Positions 24,081 through 41,000 are shown, counted from the first letter of the stretch. The stretch: 64,000 nt of DNA from Blumeriella jaapii (GCA_009599575.1 VWND01000007.1:1559501-1623500), one strand, 5' to 3'. The notes: generated from the sequence alone by a model not told the origin. Numbers and translations are program-made.

Positions 24081-27000
24081 CATACATGTCGCTATCTCCA
24101 TCTTTCAGATAAGAAGGAAACGTTGGGCCGCGTCACAATTTGGCTTTCAGCCCCTTTTCAATTTGTCCCAGGCTCCACGACAAGGCTTATTTCCCATCAT
24201 TTTTCACACGGAGCTCGACACTTGCCGAACCCCTTTTTGGTTCCGACGCGTGCGGGCCGGTGTGGCCGGAAGGCGAATCACAACACTGGAGGCGGCGTTG
24301 CAGCTTTCAGGTAATGTAACATTCATTTAACATTCTTTCTGTCCGGAGCAAATGGATACTCGTGCTGGTACCTGCTTCAGGGAGCACAACGGCGAAGCGC
24401 GATGAACGTGAGACCGTGGCTCTGCTGCTCCTGGCTGAGCACCGCGTCTGACGCGGAACACATTCTTCTGGGACGGCGTCAGGCGACGCGCAAGCACTCC
24501 AAGCAGATCTCCGACCAACAATGGCCGGCTGGTATGAGCCACCGACCCTGGACGGGCGTGCGACTTTCTGGGTTCGTGTAGATCTCTGCCCCCAGCGCGG
24601 TAAAATGAACATCGGTGACGAATAAATGGCAATTTCCCGGCTAGTACGGCTCCCGACTCTTCGATATATGACTTTCATGCTCGGCTCAGCGACTGGCTGT
24701 GATCTGGCACTTGGTCCCGGCTGCGAGACAATGCTTCTATTAATGTCTAGCACAGGAGCACCAAGTTCCGTGGATATCGACTGGTCATCGACACGTCTTC
24801 CGGAGGTCGAGTCCCCGCCGAGATAAGTATGTCGTGGCCGTGTCAAGCCTCGCCGCCGTACCAAGATGTCAAAAGCTGCAAGCCCCTTCTGGGACGGTGG
24901 ACGATGTACGGTAAGTAGGTACAGTACACTACAGTACGTCCAAGGAAAAACAATGATTTCCCGAGTTCACTATAGGAACCCCTGTGCCCAGTGAAAATTC
25001 TCTGTGCCTCTCATGCATACCTCTCCACACATGCTTCCACTCCGCTGCTCCAGCGTAGCCATCCAGACCACAAGCATCCAATCACCGCGACCCAAGATGC
25101 CCTCGCCCAGCACCACATCACGCCAGAATTATCTTCCCGTGGCTTAGCCGCACGTCACACTCGGATCGGAACCACGTTGCGGGAGCGGTCGGGGAACATG
25201 CAGTCATTGCCAGCCATATTGACGTTGACGTTGAAACGGAATCTCTGCTTACCCTTGGCATCGACTTCCCCGAGCCAGAAGGCTTCGCTTAAATACAATA
25301 CAACACCTACAGTGCCACCCACGCCAGGCCAGGGCACCTCATCATCGACGACTGACCTCGACATCTTGGTGAGCCGGGCGGGAAGAGCTCGAGCTCAAGG
25401 CGGACGAGAAATTTCCGACGGCATGCTTGCTACATACCAAGGGTCACCCAACCACTCGGATTCTGGCGCTCGCAATGGCTTCTCGACCCCCCCTACCGAC
25501 GAACGTCGAACATCAGCCCCCTTTTCTGCCTGGGTCACATTCACCCAATCGACATCTCAGCGCGGGAAGGCGGTTCGCCGTTTCACATCGTGCTTCTTCT
25601 GAGCTAGCTAGCTAGTTTTCTCGAACCCGCTTGCTGGTTGTCTTTCGACTCCACTAGGTGCATGCTATGCAGTTACATAGGTACTCGATACCCGTTAGGG
25701 GATCTAATCTCTGGAAGCGGCAAACCGTTGTCCTTGCTTGGGCTGTCGTGTTGACACTTGACACCTGCCATGGCGAGATCGCGTCGGCTCCAGCGTAGCC
25801 GGATCACATGGCGCTAATCTCCTCCTCTATCTCTTCCACTCGAGTACCTACCTCCCGTATCCTACCAGGCTCGAGATGGGCACCCATTCACATACTCGGT
25901 TCCACGTTCGCCTCCATGCGCAACATCTGCTGTTGAAGATTACCCATGGAAGGTACCTATGTACAGTACAGTACCTACCTCATGTGAGACATCCACGCCA
26001 CGCGAGGTCCCAGCTCCTTGTACATAAGGGTATTTCCGTACATACATAAGCGTTGCAGGAACCATTTCTGGGAGTCGGCTCAAAAAGAACTCTGATAATC
26101 CGTAAAAGTAAAGACCTCCATCTTGACAGAGATGGAGCGGAGTCTGCGTGGTAAAGGCTGCAGACCCTCGCCCCCTCGATCAAGTCATATACCCTTTACT
26201 CTGACCTGGCTGCCCCAGCTGGTGCTGTATGTGCAGTATTCCGAACATCTACCTTTGACACCTACTGTACCTTTTCCCAGCGACAGAGATCCACAGGTAA
26301 GGTAAGCTTGTGTCGGACTACTTGTCTCCCAGCATCTGCACACCCCATTCCAAAATACCAGGAGCAGATTTCCCACCGCTCCAACAAGCTAGCAACCTGC
26401 CCATGCACCGTAACGCTCTGCAATCCCACCGGCCACCACTTGGTTCCTGTTGGTTTTTCTCTGGTTCCTGCTTTCATCGGCTATCTGCTCAGCTGGGGTG
26501 CATGTGAAACCAAGCAGGCACTCACTCACTCACCAACCAACCAACCAACCACTTGTAGCTAATCCCACCTCCTTGCTGAACATCGAAGTACTGTAAAACG
26601 AGACAGGACCAAATAGCAGCACCACGCCTTTCTTTCCATGTGCATCCGCCAGCCAGGCTCCGAGTACAGTACAACGTCCGTTTCCTTCGCGGCTCACGCT
26701 TTTCCCAGAGCCAACTCTCCCTTCTCGACGAGCGAGGAAAGGATGTCGGACGTGAATGGGTAGGCCGGGATCATCTGTTTGTCTACCTACCTAGGTACTC
26801 ATGTATGTAAGTAGCTGGGTTGAGTCTTCGTTCGCGATGTGAGATATCTCGCTCGCCTCGCTCTCTTCCCGTCGTCCCCTTCCTCTCGAGAGGAGAGAGT
26901 CGATCAGTGTGTGTGCTGCGCTCTTGCAGCACCTGCATGCCATCCGCGCCATCGGCCGCCGCCCGCTCCCTAATCCCGAGCTAGCGCGTGAGACTTGCTC

Positions 27001-27519
27001 GTTGGTGGGAGGGAGGATGAGAGTCTGGGGATGGAGAGCGGTGTTTGTTTTCTGTGGGCGTGGGGGCGTGCTGGTTGGGAGGGCGGAATGGAAGAAGAGG
27101 GTGGGATGGCCTGCTTACTACTCTGTGGGGGTAGGGGGAGGGAGGGAGTGTTTGGGTATTGATCTGCGTTCCGATTCTAACGATCAGTGAGGCATTCCAC
27201 CGCGCTGGTTTCAAAGTAGGTGGGTGGTGTGCGTGTTACGGCCTTTCTCTGAGTCTCGATCAATAGGTAATGGAGTCGCAGAGCTGAAGCCGAGCCGAGC
27301 GAGCCGTGGATCGGGCTCGGCTCTGATCAGCTATTCCTATGTACATACAAACAGTACTACGAGGTGGTCGGTATGAGGGACCGATCTATCGATCTAGAGT
27401 CACTCTTGGTTTGGGATTCTTCTCCCGTGAGCCACAACAACTTTCCGCTTCGGAATCAAGGGATGGTACTGTATGTGGATCCCAGCATCTCGACCCCCCC
27501 CCCCCCCCTTCCGTGAGTC

Positions 27520-28640
27520 AAACGTAACAACGTTCCGTGCTAGTATTGGAGGAAAGTACATGTAGCCCATTTTATGGACTTGTTCTTTGGACGGACAAAC
27601 AGTTCAGAGACGTAAAGGATAGCTGCTTAGCCGGCAGTAGGAAGGACCGAAAGCGGACAGTGCTGTGACTCGATCTTTCGTGAAAGCACCACCAATACGA
27701 GCTTTTTTCCAGTCAAGAAACAACTCGAACTGTTTTGCTATTTGGAAAGAATCCGAATGCTCAAATCAAGTCTGTTTGTTGGTTTGATCGGCTTTTTCTC
27801 TTGTTATCAAGGGTTTGACTGTTGCCAATGCGTACAAAGCAAAGCATGCCGAGAGCTGGTTTTGGGGGACTTTCGCTTTCCGGTCTGCTCTTTCTACAAC
27901 TCGTAATATCTTTCTGCGCTAGCATTGAGAATAGGTGTATTAACCCCAGCTTCTCGGACCTCTTTTCGAATGGATAGACAAGTGGAAAAGCGGGTCCGGT
28001 GCGTCGAATGGAAGTCAGCAGCTTGAAGTACTGAAATCGGAGGGTGCTGTGTTTGACATGTTATTCAGGTATATCTTTTCCAGTTCCGAATGTCTCTGTT
28101 TTTAAAAACTATGCATAGTTGGTATGTTCAAGTGTGTTTGCTATCTTAACTGACTTAATCTTTTGCTGTCAAACGTTCAATTGTTATCAATATTTACACT
28201 TATATTTCGATCCATGTAAAAACGGTAAATGCGTGCCGGAACTGCATTCTGCGGGCTTCAAAAAGGATTCTGGGGACTTTGGCTCTTTTGTCCTTTCCAT
28301 TATCTCTTCTGGTAAGCTATAACACCTTTCCGCATTAGCATCCAGAAAGCGTTTTCAATCCCAGCTTTTTGAATTTGTTAAAGCAACCAACGATTCCGAA
28401 TCTGCCCAAGTTTTGAGAACAGGCTGCCAGCAGCAGCAGGAAGCGGAAGGTACAGCGGTTACAGCGTAGATACAAGCTTTTCCTAGAGAAAGAAAAAGAA
28501 AAATGAAATTGCTTAGTTACTTCAACCAGCTTTCTTTTTCATGGTTGAAGGTTTGGTTGTTACAGTATGATTACCTACTTATGCCTGTAATTCGAACTTG
28601 ACTGGAACGATAACCGCATTTTGCTGGCCTTGGGGATTCT
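27520..28640. repeat. Diverged tandem repeat, about 380-400-bp unit, three copies
   Basis: Landmarks recur in the same order with a spacing near 380-400 bp. One is GCTAGTATTG / GCTAGCATTG / CATTAGCATC (27539, 27919, 28335). Another is CGGACAGTGCTGTG / CGGAGGGTGCTGTG / a weaker copy (27655, 28035, 28440). A third is GAGCTTTTTTCC / ATATCTTTTCC / CAAGCTTTTCC (27699, 28073, 28475). Copies are strongly diverged, mainly C/T and A/G changes, and have no open frame. Alignment was by eye; boundaries are approximate. Confidence 0.55.
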
Positions 28641-29784
28641 AGAACCTTTGCTCTCCCATCCACTACTCCTCCCGTTGGCCAGCAGCTTGTGGGTCTTTGG
28701 AGATTGAATATTTTCAGATAAGAACGTGTTACACAGTGCCTGGGAACTTATCTGCCTTGGCACCTTCGGCTTTGCTCAGATTCCCTCCCTTCGTAGATCG
28801 AGTACCAGCCCGGGGTACGCGTGATTGAATCCATCCACTGTCAGGTAAAAATTGCCGCTGCCATACGTCTTATAATGCTCTTGGTACATGGGAAATTGAT
28901 CAAGCTCCTTAACATATAGTATTCGGCCGCGTAAGAAGCCAATTGGCTTGTGATCTGCCTTCCTTCGCCTGATCGTGCCTGTGCTTTCATAATTCACCCG
29001 GAAATTACCATTCCTATGACTCCTTGACGGGATGTGCGGTATTCTAACCGGCCAACGTAAGCAAAGAAGCGTTGGGTAAGGAAGTATAGTGGAAAATGCG
29101 TGGAGGGGCGGTCAAGACGAATTTGGGTGGCTCTACGTCTGAGTTTAAAGGGTTCTTCTATGCTATTGGATATGCATACCTAACCCACCTTGTGAGCATT
29201 CTAGTTTGATCTGCCAACGAAGCATAGCACCTACCTATACTGCTGCAGCAAAGACCACGATGTAGAGCTCCGTCCCAGAGAAATGCGCCTCGATCTGAAC
29301 TTTTGTGTGGCCCCACTTTTTCTGTTGCGGTCCCTTGAACGAGCGGGGCAACGGTCGCATATGGCGAAAAGACTTGAGAATCGAAGATGAAGCCGTGGAA
29401 ACAGCAAAGAAAGACAGGGCTTCTACTTGACTGCTTGGATAGGAATATTAAAGCTTTACTAGTACTCCTCCGTATCCCCTGCCGTGGATTCACTGCGCGC
29501 TCGGTCTGACTCGATCAATCGTCGTGAAAATCCGTTACCCCTCCTATCTGGAAGCGGACTAGCGCCAAACGCGTTCGCTTGACGCCGCCCACACCTTTAT
29601 AAACTTCTTCCACCCCTCCCTCCTCCCAAATTTTCCTCTCCGTCGCACATACCCCGATTCAAGCAATCACTCTGTGCAGTACGTCTTCACGTCTTCCATC
29701 CATCCTCTTCCATCCTCTCCATCCTCTCCAACCTCTCCAACCTTTGAGTGTCAGTCTGCCTGCTGACCGCGAAGCTGATAATAG

Positions 29785-32002
<2,218 letters not shown>

Positions 32003-35000
32003 GCGCTCACTCTTCGAGATTTCTGAGGTGTGACGATATGCAAGGCTTGGGCTGGTGCGATGAAAAATGCGTGATGATCATGGGTAGATAGCTTCGCGTT
32101 TGCGGAGAAATGCAATGGATTAATGAGCATTCTGCCCTCTGATATTACTGCTGTCGTGATGTGGCTTGCTTTCTTCCCTCTTCGAGTTATGCCCTTGATC
32201 TCTGTCCTCTCTGAGTTTGCTGCCGTGGGGACGCCTTCCTGATGTGACCCGCTTCCTTTCCCATCCTCAGTAACGCCCTCGCTCTGCAGGTCGAGTGACG
32301 ATCTCCTTCGTCGGGTTTCAAAAACAAGTTTCACCTCTGTCTACATCCTCGCCCAGCCTCCTCCGCCTCTCCATTCTATTCCCACTCCTCGCCAATCCGA
32401 GATACCAAGTCTCACTTTACTGCCCTCTCTCTGCCCTCTCTCTGCCCTCGTTAGAAACCGTTCCTCGCCCACTCCCTCATTCACTTCCCTCCTTGACGTT
32501 CTAGGATTCTGGAATAAGTCGACAGGTAGCACGAACGAACCAATCTGGCTTTGGATGTCGGTTTCTTTTTTTGATCTATTGTGTGCCTTTGGGTCCGTGG
32601 GTGTTAGTAGGTAAGTAGGTAGTTAGTTCATTTAGAAAGTGAAGAAAGTTGAAGTGGATATGGATAGAAGATGTACTGTATGTGGTTACTGTATGTGGTT
32701 ACTGTATGTGGTTACTGTATGTGGTTACTGTATGTGGTTACTGTATGTGGTTATCATCCATCTAGATACCGGAAGGGTGAGAGGGGAAGCAGAGCGTACG
32801 TGGATGCCAGCTAGCTAGCTTTCTTGGGGGGGGGGGTTGTGTGTATGGAAGGTATGGAGGTAGGTAGGTAAAGCATGTGTGTTTTTTTTCTTACTGTCTG
32901 TTTTCTATTGACTGTTAATATCGAACTTCGTTATCAAAGTTTATAAGTGTTGTTATTAAGCCCGGGAAAGGGATGGGAGATGCATATGGTGTTTTGGCTG
33001 GTGATTCGAGAACGTACGTGTGCATATATATGCATGCATAGGTATGTAAATATTTACGACAAGATGCAAAATTGTTGATTAATATATAATAATTATATAC
33101 AAGTGTATTTATATAAAAAACGGCTCTTTGAATAATTTACCTATATGCCAGAAACATTACTACGTACCCAGAGGACGAGAATTGCCCGAGGAGAACGAAT
33201 TGAAGGAACGAGAACCTTGGGGTTTTTCGATATGTAATTCCTTATGGTCCTGTTGTGCTTATTTATACACAAGCATGTTAAACTCTGCTTGCGTTTGCTA
33301 TTCACCCTTTTCTTCTTTGGGAAGGGGAAGGCGTAAGGGGTTGTGTATTTGCTTAGCCTTTCAACAAGGCAGAGAATTAATACTTAACAAAGCAATCACA
33401 GCCATTCTTGAGTCACGTTATGAGTATCGAGTTAATTAACTGGGCTGAGTATATTTGTCTGGTTCTTTTACCGTGTTTGGAAATCGGCCAGCTTTAGAAA
33501 GTGTCGTTTGTACTAATTTTTATTCGGGTGCAAATTCATTGCTGGTTTTCTTTTTGTTGTCGAGATCACAGTTTACTGTCTTTGGTTTTAAGCTCGGCAA
33601 AGGAGAGATAATTACGGTGTTGTGGTTTTTTTTTCACCCTGTTTTTTTGCTTCTGTATATTGGAATAATTAAGAAGTAAAAATTGAAATGTTAAGAACTA
33701 TTATCTAATATACAACAACTAGCAATTATAGCAATAGCCAAGGTGTAAAGTAAGTTTATACTCTCTTTACTCTTTTATTCTCGATATTCTTGGTTGTTTT
33801 TTTTGTATAAGTTTGCATCCAAACTAGGGTTTAGCTAGCCTTTTGTAACATTTTTATTCACTGCCTAGGTTATTCCTCCCAGTAGTCAATTCACCTTATC
33901 AGACTACGGATTCCCTATTTTTTTATTACTACAATCTTACGACTTTGTTAAGTTGGTTGAGAAACAATATAAAAGAACCAACTCTTCGAGTTGATTTTCA
34001 GGCAATCAGAAAACAGTTGACATTTCAGGTGGGTAACGAGCCAGCATTAGAGAAACAAAATAACAAGGCTTTGGAATTAGTTTAAGATAGTATAATAACA
34101 ATGCTTTGATAAATAAATTTGGACTCGATTTAGTTAGTTTGAAATTGTACACTTTGTTTCTTTTTATTATTTTGTATTTGCTTAAGTTGGCATGAAAGAA
34201 ATATCGATTCCGTTGTCTGCTATCAAGTGCTTAAGCACTGTCAAAGATTGGACTTCTATAATTGATAAAGGATTGGTTTGTAGCATTGAAAATTTGTTAC
34301 ATAAATACAGGTATGTGTATAGCATCCTTAACTGGTAAAAGAAATATGCATTTTCAATTCCTTCTTGAAGATACTACTTACTTCGTCTGTAAGTGCAGAA
34401 GAATACGTATCACGGTGAACAGGTTGTGAACCGGGGAGCAAAGGGGCATTCATTTAGAGACTGAATCTTAAGGATCTATGTGGGTACGAGGGATCCGGCT
34501 GACTACTGTGTATATCCCCAGGAGCCACCTAGGTTGGTTCTGCCTTAAGGCAAGTGGTTCTTGCTTTCGGCAAGTGATCGGTCCCGGCCGACTGACTGAC
34601 TAGTCATGGTCGGGACGTGCCCTTTGACAGTGCCCTTTGACAATACGTTAGACACGATCGTAGCAAAAGATATAAATAATATGCAGGAAAGACCATCTAC
34701 TGAAAAAGGCTAAAGGTGTCTTTCTTTGGCATGGATCTTTGCAAAGCCAGGACAGACAAAAATTTTCTTAAAAAGAGGGGCTTTCTTCCTTGTTCTAATA
34801 TTCTTACCTACAGCATACTTCTGTCCAGAAAATTTTGAATGCCCTGTTATCGGCCGCGGAATGGATATCTAAAACGCTGCTTATTTATTCAGATAAAAAA
34901 CATCTTAAAGATTTCACCTAAAAAAACTTCTTTGTTATTCTTTTAGATACTGTAATAATAATAGCATGACCATCAGTATAGGTGCCTTACTAGTATTATA

Positions 35001-38000
35001 AAAAGGCATAACGTCTATAATAATATTTGAATCAAAAGCAGTGTTTAATAATAATAATCAAAGTTATGACGACAATTGAAACGCAGATAGCAGTCGAAAT
35101 CACAACGACAATCGGACTTATAATTACAGTCGAACTTATCATGATACATAAAATCTGGCAAGGAATACGTAAAATAATTAGTAATCATATACTACAAGAT
35201 CAGATATCAAATCAAAAATTAACAGAATTTTATGCTTTTATTTCCAGTATAAATGCAAAAGAAATCATTGGTATACACCTGCCTTTTCTTGAATTCTCCT
35301 GTCCGAGCGGCTGGTTGTTGAACAATGTAAAATTTGAAAGCCTCCACTTAACATTATATATGTAAATTTTCAAGAAAGAACAAACTGGCCAATTCACCTC
35401 TCTGCTTTACTTACGGCCTTATTTTCTTATTATACTAAGAGTCAAAGACTCGCTAAGCCTTAAGGAAAACAAAAAGACAATTCAACTACAATGTTTACCC
35501 GATTCTTAACAATCGACTTATTTGCTTCGGAGTAATATTTTCTATAAGTTGCTGAAATATAGTAAATGCTTGGTACTAAATAATTGCAAGGCACAATGTG
35601 AAATCAAAGCATGAATCCTGCAGTTCAAGGAAACAAACAATTCTTCTAGACGGAATTATGAATATTAGATCTGCTGAGTGGCTTTTCAAAACTCCAAATG
35701 CATAAGTCATTTGAAAAGAAACTTCTGCATCCTTAACAGTTCTTCAGATTTAATTCTAAATGATTGTTCAGACGTAGCCAATGGTTTTTCTAGCTAGTTG
35801 ATCATATATAAAAGTAATATTTTGATCGACAGCGGCATTGAAATTAGCAATCGAAATCTAGCAAAACATAGAATCTGTTATGCAAGCAGGCTTTTGGTTT
35901 AAGTTTAAAACAAAGGCAAGAACCAGAGAAGATTTTTTTCGCCAGAACAGACAAAGGTAAACCTACTTATGCAGCTGGTTGTTCTCAACTGGCTTGTAAG
36001 CTACTTCTGGCCTTCATCTGCTGATGCTAAGACTTAAAGCTTGGGAGGAGCTTATATTTATATTAAAAAGAAGAGGGAGTTCAAACGCAATCTTTAGTGT
36101 CTTATTCACCTGCTTGGTAATCAAACATCTTGTAAACTAGGTTGTTACGCCCGGTAAAATAGAGGTATGTTAGGTTATACTTGACAGTATGGAGTAAGCT
36201 GCACTTGCTACTGATACAAACAACCACTGCCAAACTCAGAATTTTGTCGAATCTGAAACCTCGGCTAAATGCCAGATTTTGACTCGTAGATCGTGATGCT
36301 GTGTTTTTTTACGGAGGAATATTATAGAACGTGGCGTTTAAGAGAATTGCAGATCGGGTGCTACACAACATAAAGTATGCATTAAGCATCCTTCGCTTTT
36401 CTAGAAAATGCATTCCCATTTTCTGAGAGCTTCTCGACCGATACTACTGGTGACCTACGCAGAGAGGCCAGAGAGGTCTTCTGCAGCGTTTTTCTTCCGA
36501 AGCCAAAGTAGCTAAGCCTAAAGAAAAAAAAAAGTCGACGATCTTACGCTATTATTTCACGGAAGAAACTGCTTACAAAACCCCACCGTCACTAACTACA
36601 AAGAGTGCCCGACCTCGAAGTCAAAGCCTTAAGAAAAAAGAATTGTTATCAGTTAAAAATAGAAACTCGATCATCAGGGACATTCACCGTACAAAAAAGC
36701 AAGTATCAGAAACACTGCCCAGAATAAGCTCTTATAGAACGCAAAGACATTCAGTTGAGAAAGGGTCTATTTACAACCAAAGTTACAAGCCGAAAAATAC
36801 GAGACAGGAAACGAAGCACACCCCGAAGAAATAAAGCATTTCCGCCCCAGAATTCGACAAATTGGAAGTTCTGAAGATCAACTCGGGACTCTTGCATAAG
36901 TTGTGAAGTAAAACATAATTGGACCTCTTCTAAAAAAGAGCGGACAAGGTTTAGAAAACTACCCAGTGGCAAGAGGTCAAGTCTACGCTATCAGAATCAT
37001 CAGAAGAAAAATTATCAGGCCACAACGATAGGCGAAGGCGGCTCTGGGGATTCCAGGCAGTCACTCGAGTCCAGTCATCCTTTGAGAAGTTGCACCTGTC
37101 CATAAACAGACAAGTGATGATGTTAATTTTATTATTTAACGTCTGGAGGGGGCAGTTAAACTGCGCTACCTCAAGCCTCCCGCAGGGCATTGGAGGCGTG
37201 CTAAGCTGGAGATTTTTTACATACAAGAGATTAACAGACAAGTGAGGCGCCCCTTAGAAGAACAGAAATCCCAAGAAAAAACATGCCTGGGCGGATCGAG
37301 TGAGAGAGATCTGTTGCACAAATCTTCAACCATTTAACTTCGAGCATCACGAGTGACCAAGATCTGTAAATTAATACTTTTGTAACTCGAAGCTCGTGAT
37401 CGTTTAATTATAGCGGATTTGTGGTTGCTGGAAGTAACGATCTTGTGATTGTCAATATCTCAGATGCTGTCAATGTTCTTAATACTATCAGCTACCTATG
37501 ACTAGCTAAAAGTGGCTAGCTGTGTGTACAAGCTACAGTTTTGGCAGCAAGATGAAATTTCTTGCAGATTACCGGGATTGTGAAATATAAGGTGCCTCGT
37601 TCGATCACTTCCGAAGACCATTCAAGTAGGGAGCTATGTTCGACATATCTGTAGACGAGTGAAATACAGGCCATGAGCCTCTTTCGCGTGGTAAGGCAAC
37701 ATACTATAAGAACTTAAGTAGCGGATGAGTACCTTATACAATAAATTGCCGTCATTGCGATTTCGATTGTCAAATATCTCGAGCTTAAGCATTGCTTAAA
37801 TGCCCAGATGATGACGCAAACATTTCGAGATATCTAGGATTCCAGGTCGAGTCAACATCTACCTCCGATTCTTGGAACTAGCTCAATGTACTGCTGCACC
37901 AGCATTGACACTTCTCAGAAACGGGTTTGTTGTGTACGACGAGATGCTGATCGAGTGACGGCCTCGTCGATTATATAGGTTTTCGCTCAGCTAGGAATAG

Positions 38001-41000
38001 GATTGAGTCTGACTAGCCGAGCGAAGCATAATACAGGGAGGGGTGTTAGCCGAGAAAAAGACTCATCGCAAGGCTTAGCTATTGGGGAATCGCCATGGGA
38101 TCTCCTGGAAGTTTTCCCTACATAAAGTGGAATTTCTTCTTCGACTGCGGCAGAGCGCAAGTTAGCAATGGACTGCAGTTTAGTTGACCATCTCTATGTC
38201 TTAGTTTTCAAGCAAGCGCTATTTACCTTACTGCTTTTACTATCGTACCCTACTTGTGACTTGTTTTGGGTCCTGTAGAACGTATCGATGACCACTTTGA
38301 TTTCACATGGGCGGCCACATCTGTTGTCATTTGCTCTGCCATTATCAAGCTTTTCATCGGAATCTCTGGGTAGAGATGCAGACCCTCCTTGATTGATTTT
38401 ATAGTTCATAATCAACTTCAGAAGAGCAGTTCTCAGGATCGACTATAGGGAAAATATAACACACGCTCCCCATATGATCGCGCGTTAATAACACTAAAAG
38501 CCTGGCCTGCCAATCATGCCAAATCAACCAGTCGCTACTTTACCTTTGGTTACCCGCGGAGAATCCTTGTGGTGATCATAACATATACATCTGATACACT
38601 GATATCTACTGCTCTTGAAAAGTTCGTTCGCGATCTTGTATTACTTCTGGGTTGGACTCACCAGCCTATCAATCATTCTACATCGTATACTCGAATCAGC
38701 TACCGACAAGCATACTGTATAATCCAGTTTAGTCGAGATGATAAAGCTTGCCGTTATCTCTGATGTCTGTCGCATTGTCGGATACCATTCACATTTTACA
38801 TGTCGCGATGAAGCACAGAATTGGGCCGAGATTCGAGATTCAAGGTTCTCTCCCAAACGGAGCACGCGATTAACTTATTCATACCTGGCGCCAAAAACAC
38901 GAGCGGCCTTTCTAGAACAATTGATTTGTTGATGATAATATAAAGGTCAATGGCAGCGGAAGTTTTCAACATTTTGGCTCGGAGGAAGCTTACGGTTATA
39001 ATTATATATCAGACCCCAAAGATAGCACAAAGTTTGGATCTTTTTCCCGCTAACTTTTACTGATGTGTTTTCAGAAAGCCATATTGATTTCTTTTTGACA
39101 CAGACTTGTATAACAATAAGAGTTCTATTGTTACTTTACTCCTACCTGAAGGAGCGCATCAGAAAAAAGAATAAGCAATTAAGACGAAGTCGGCAAAGAT
39201 TTTACTATCAAGATGCATACGTATAGCCTTGCCAGTTCAAAGTGAATCGTCCCTAAAAACCCCAAGAGTTTAGCTAACGCCAAAGGGTCCTGTCAAATCT
39301 GCAAGTCTTATAAATGCTTTTGGAACTTCTGGTAAAGGTTTGATTCTAGCTTATGTAACAAGAGAATGGAGATGTTTTCATCTTACGATACCGCATTCAC
39401 CACTCAGAGTTGCATATCAGACCGCGGTTTTACCTACGCCGTTTCTTCTACAAAATGCCTTCCGAGCTTTCGGCATCCATGTCAGTGAGCTTATGTATAG
39501 ACCTAGATCCTGACTTGGAGAGCCAACTTCTAAATTTTGTTGCTGCCAGATTCAACTGCTGTTGTCATTATGTGAAAGTTTTCCAAAGCTAGAAAAATAC
39601 GTACCAAAGGATGAACATCATGAAAAAACATGCCAACTATTTTCAATTGTGAAGGCGTAGCAAAAGTAACCAATGCTATTTGAGAGCCCCGAAAAGAGCG
39701 TTCTGACTGACTGCTTCCACTCTTAGCTCCCACTTTCAGTCGTTTCACTAATTCTACAGGACTTTAAACGTTCATGAAGGACGGTGTTTTTGATACTTTC
39801 TTGCTAAATATTCAGGGGTAGTACACATTTACACTGAAGAACTAAAAGTTAGGGTGAATAGTCAGAATTTGGTAATATGATACAGCCATAAGCGATGTCG
39901 ATACCTTAGATACCGGCAAAGCAGGAGAAGTCTGCTTCCGACTTTCCTGTAAAAGAGTCCGAATTACCGCTGAGGACAGGATTTGGAAAGATGCCTGGTC
40001 TGGGGTAGAAGTAATGCTTGTAGTACAGTAGGACGATAACATCGCTATGTCGGTTGGAACTTCGCGGGTTTGGAGAGAAAAGTTGCTCAAATCTCACAAG
40101 ACTGATTGATACCGAAAAATCACATGTCGAAGGCGATCCTAAGGCTTGGATCCTGATAAGTCTCATATCCACTTGATCTAGGGCCTCACCCTGAGACAAA
40201 TCCAATGGCTAGACACTCTTCCAGTCACCGAGCCATTAGCTTATTGCTGGAGAATGGCGGTCGTGGTATTTCAATATAAGAAGCCGCCGGCAAGAAGTTG
40301 CAAAGAGAGCAGTGGAAGAGAATGTTGCTTCTTTTTACCATGTCACTACTAGGTGAAGGAACTTGGAGGGGTGTTTAACGGGTTTTTGGTCTTGAGAGTT
40401 GTCGACGATTGTAAGTTTCCAATTATTCATCGCGTACTATTTAAGCATTAGCGTGTCTGGTGGCTGGGAAGGCTGTGGATATCGTCAAGGAGAATTTTCT
40501 TGCCAAGCAGTTGAGCAGCTCAAGAGCTGAACTCAACGGTTCTTATCAAAAGACATTGCTTTAATCAGAAACATCAGAATCGTGGTTGGTGAAATGTTTG
40601 ATACTTGTCCACCTAGTCGGGTCACGTGTTTATATTCATACACATGAGCTGTGATGCCAAGAATTGTGGATCTGTGATCCACGAGGAGTCCTGCTTTAAG
40701 GTGACCCAATCACATGATGATTCAACAAGATACACTGTACCAGCGTATGTCGTGAAGAATAAACATATAAAGATATTCTTCTCAAGAAACAGGGGGGAGA
40801 TCGCGTGAATACTCTAACTCTAAGTACAGTACAAGTCCGCCGGGCGCTCAAAGCGTCATCGTCGGCTCCATGGGGAGCTAGGCCGAGAACAGTCGAAGCT
40901 GCCCGGATTAATTTTAATCCCAGATTGCTGGATGCGTGGCATCCGACCAAGATTGGAAGCTTCAAATCCAACAACGACAACCACAACAGCATAACCTGGC

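Noticed and set aside
24307..25602. Open frames of 185 and 203 codons on opposite strands
   Set aside because: No recognisable domain, no good start (one begins with GTG), and they lie among microsatellites.
28776..28997. Protein-like frame GFLRGRILYVKELDQFPMYQ on the minus strand
   Set aside because: It looks coding-like but has no ATG in a sensible place, no splice partner and no known family; at most a relic.
34581..34616. Hairpin as a small-RNA or attachment site
   Set aside because: The stem is imperfect, no flanking structure supports an RNA gene or integration site, and the surrounding DNA is decayed.
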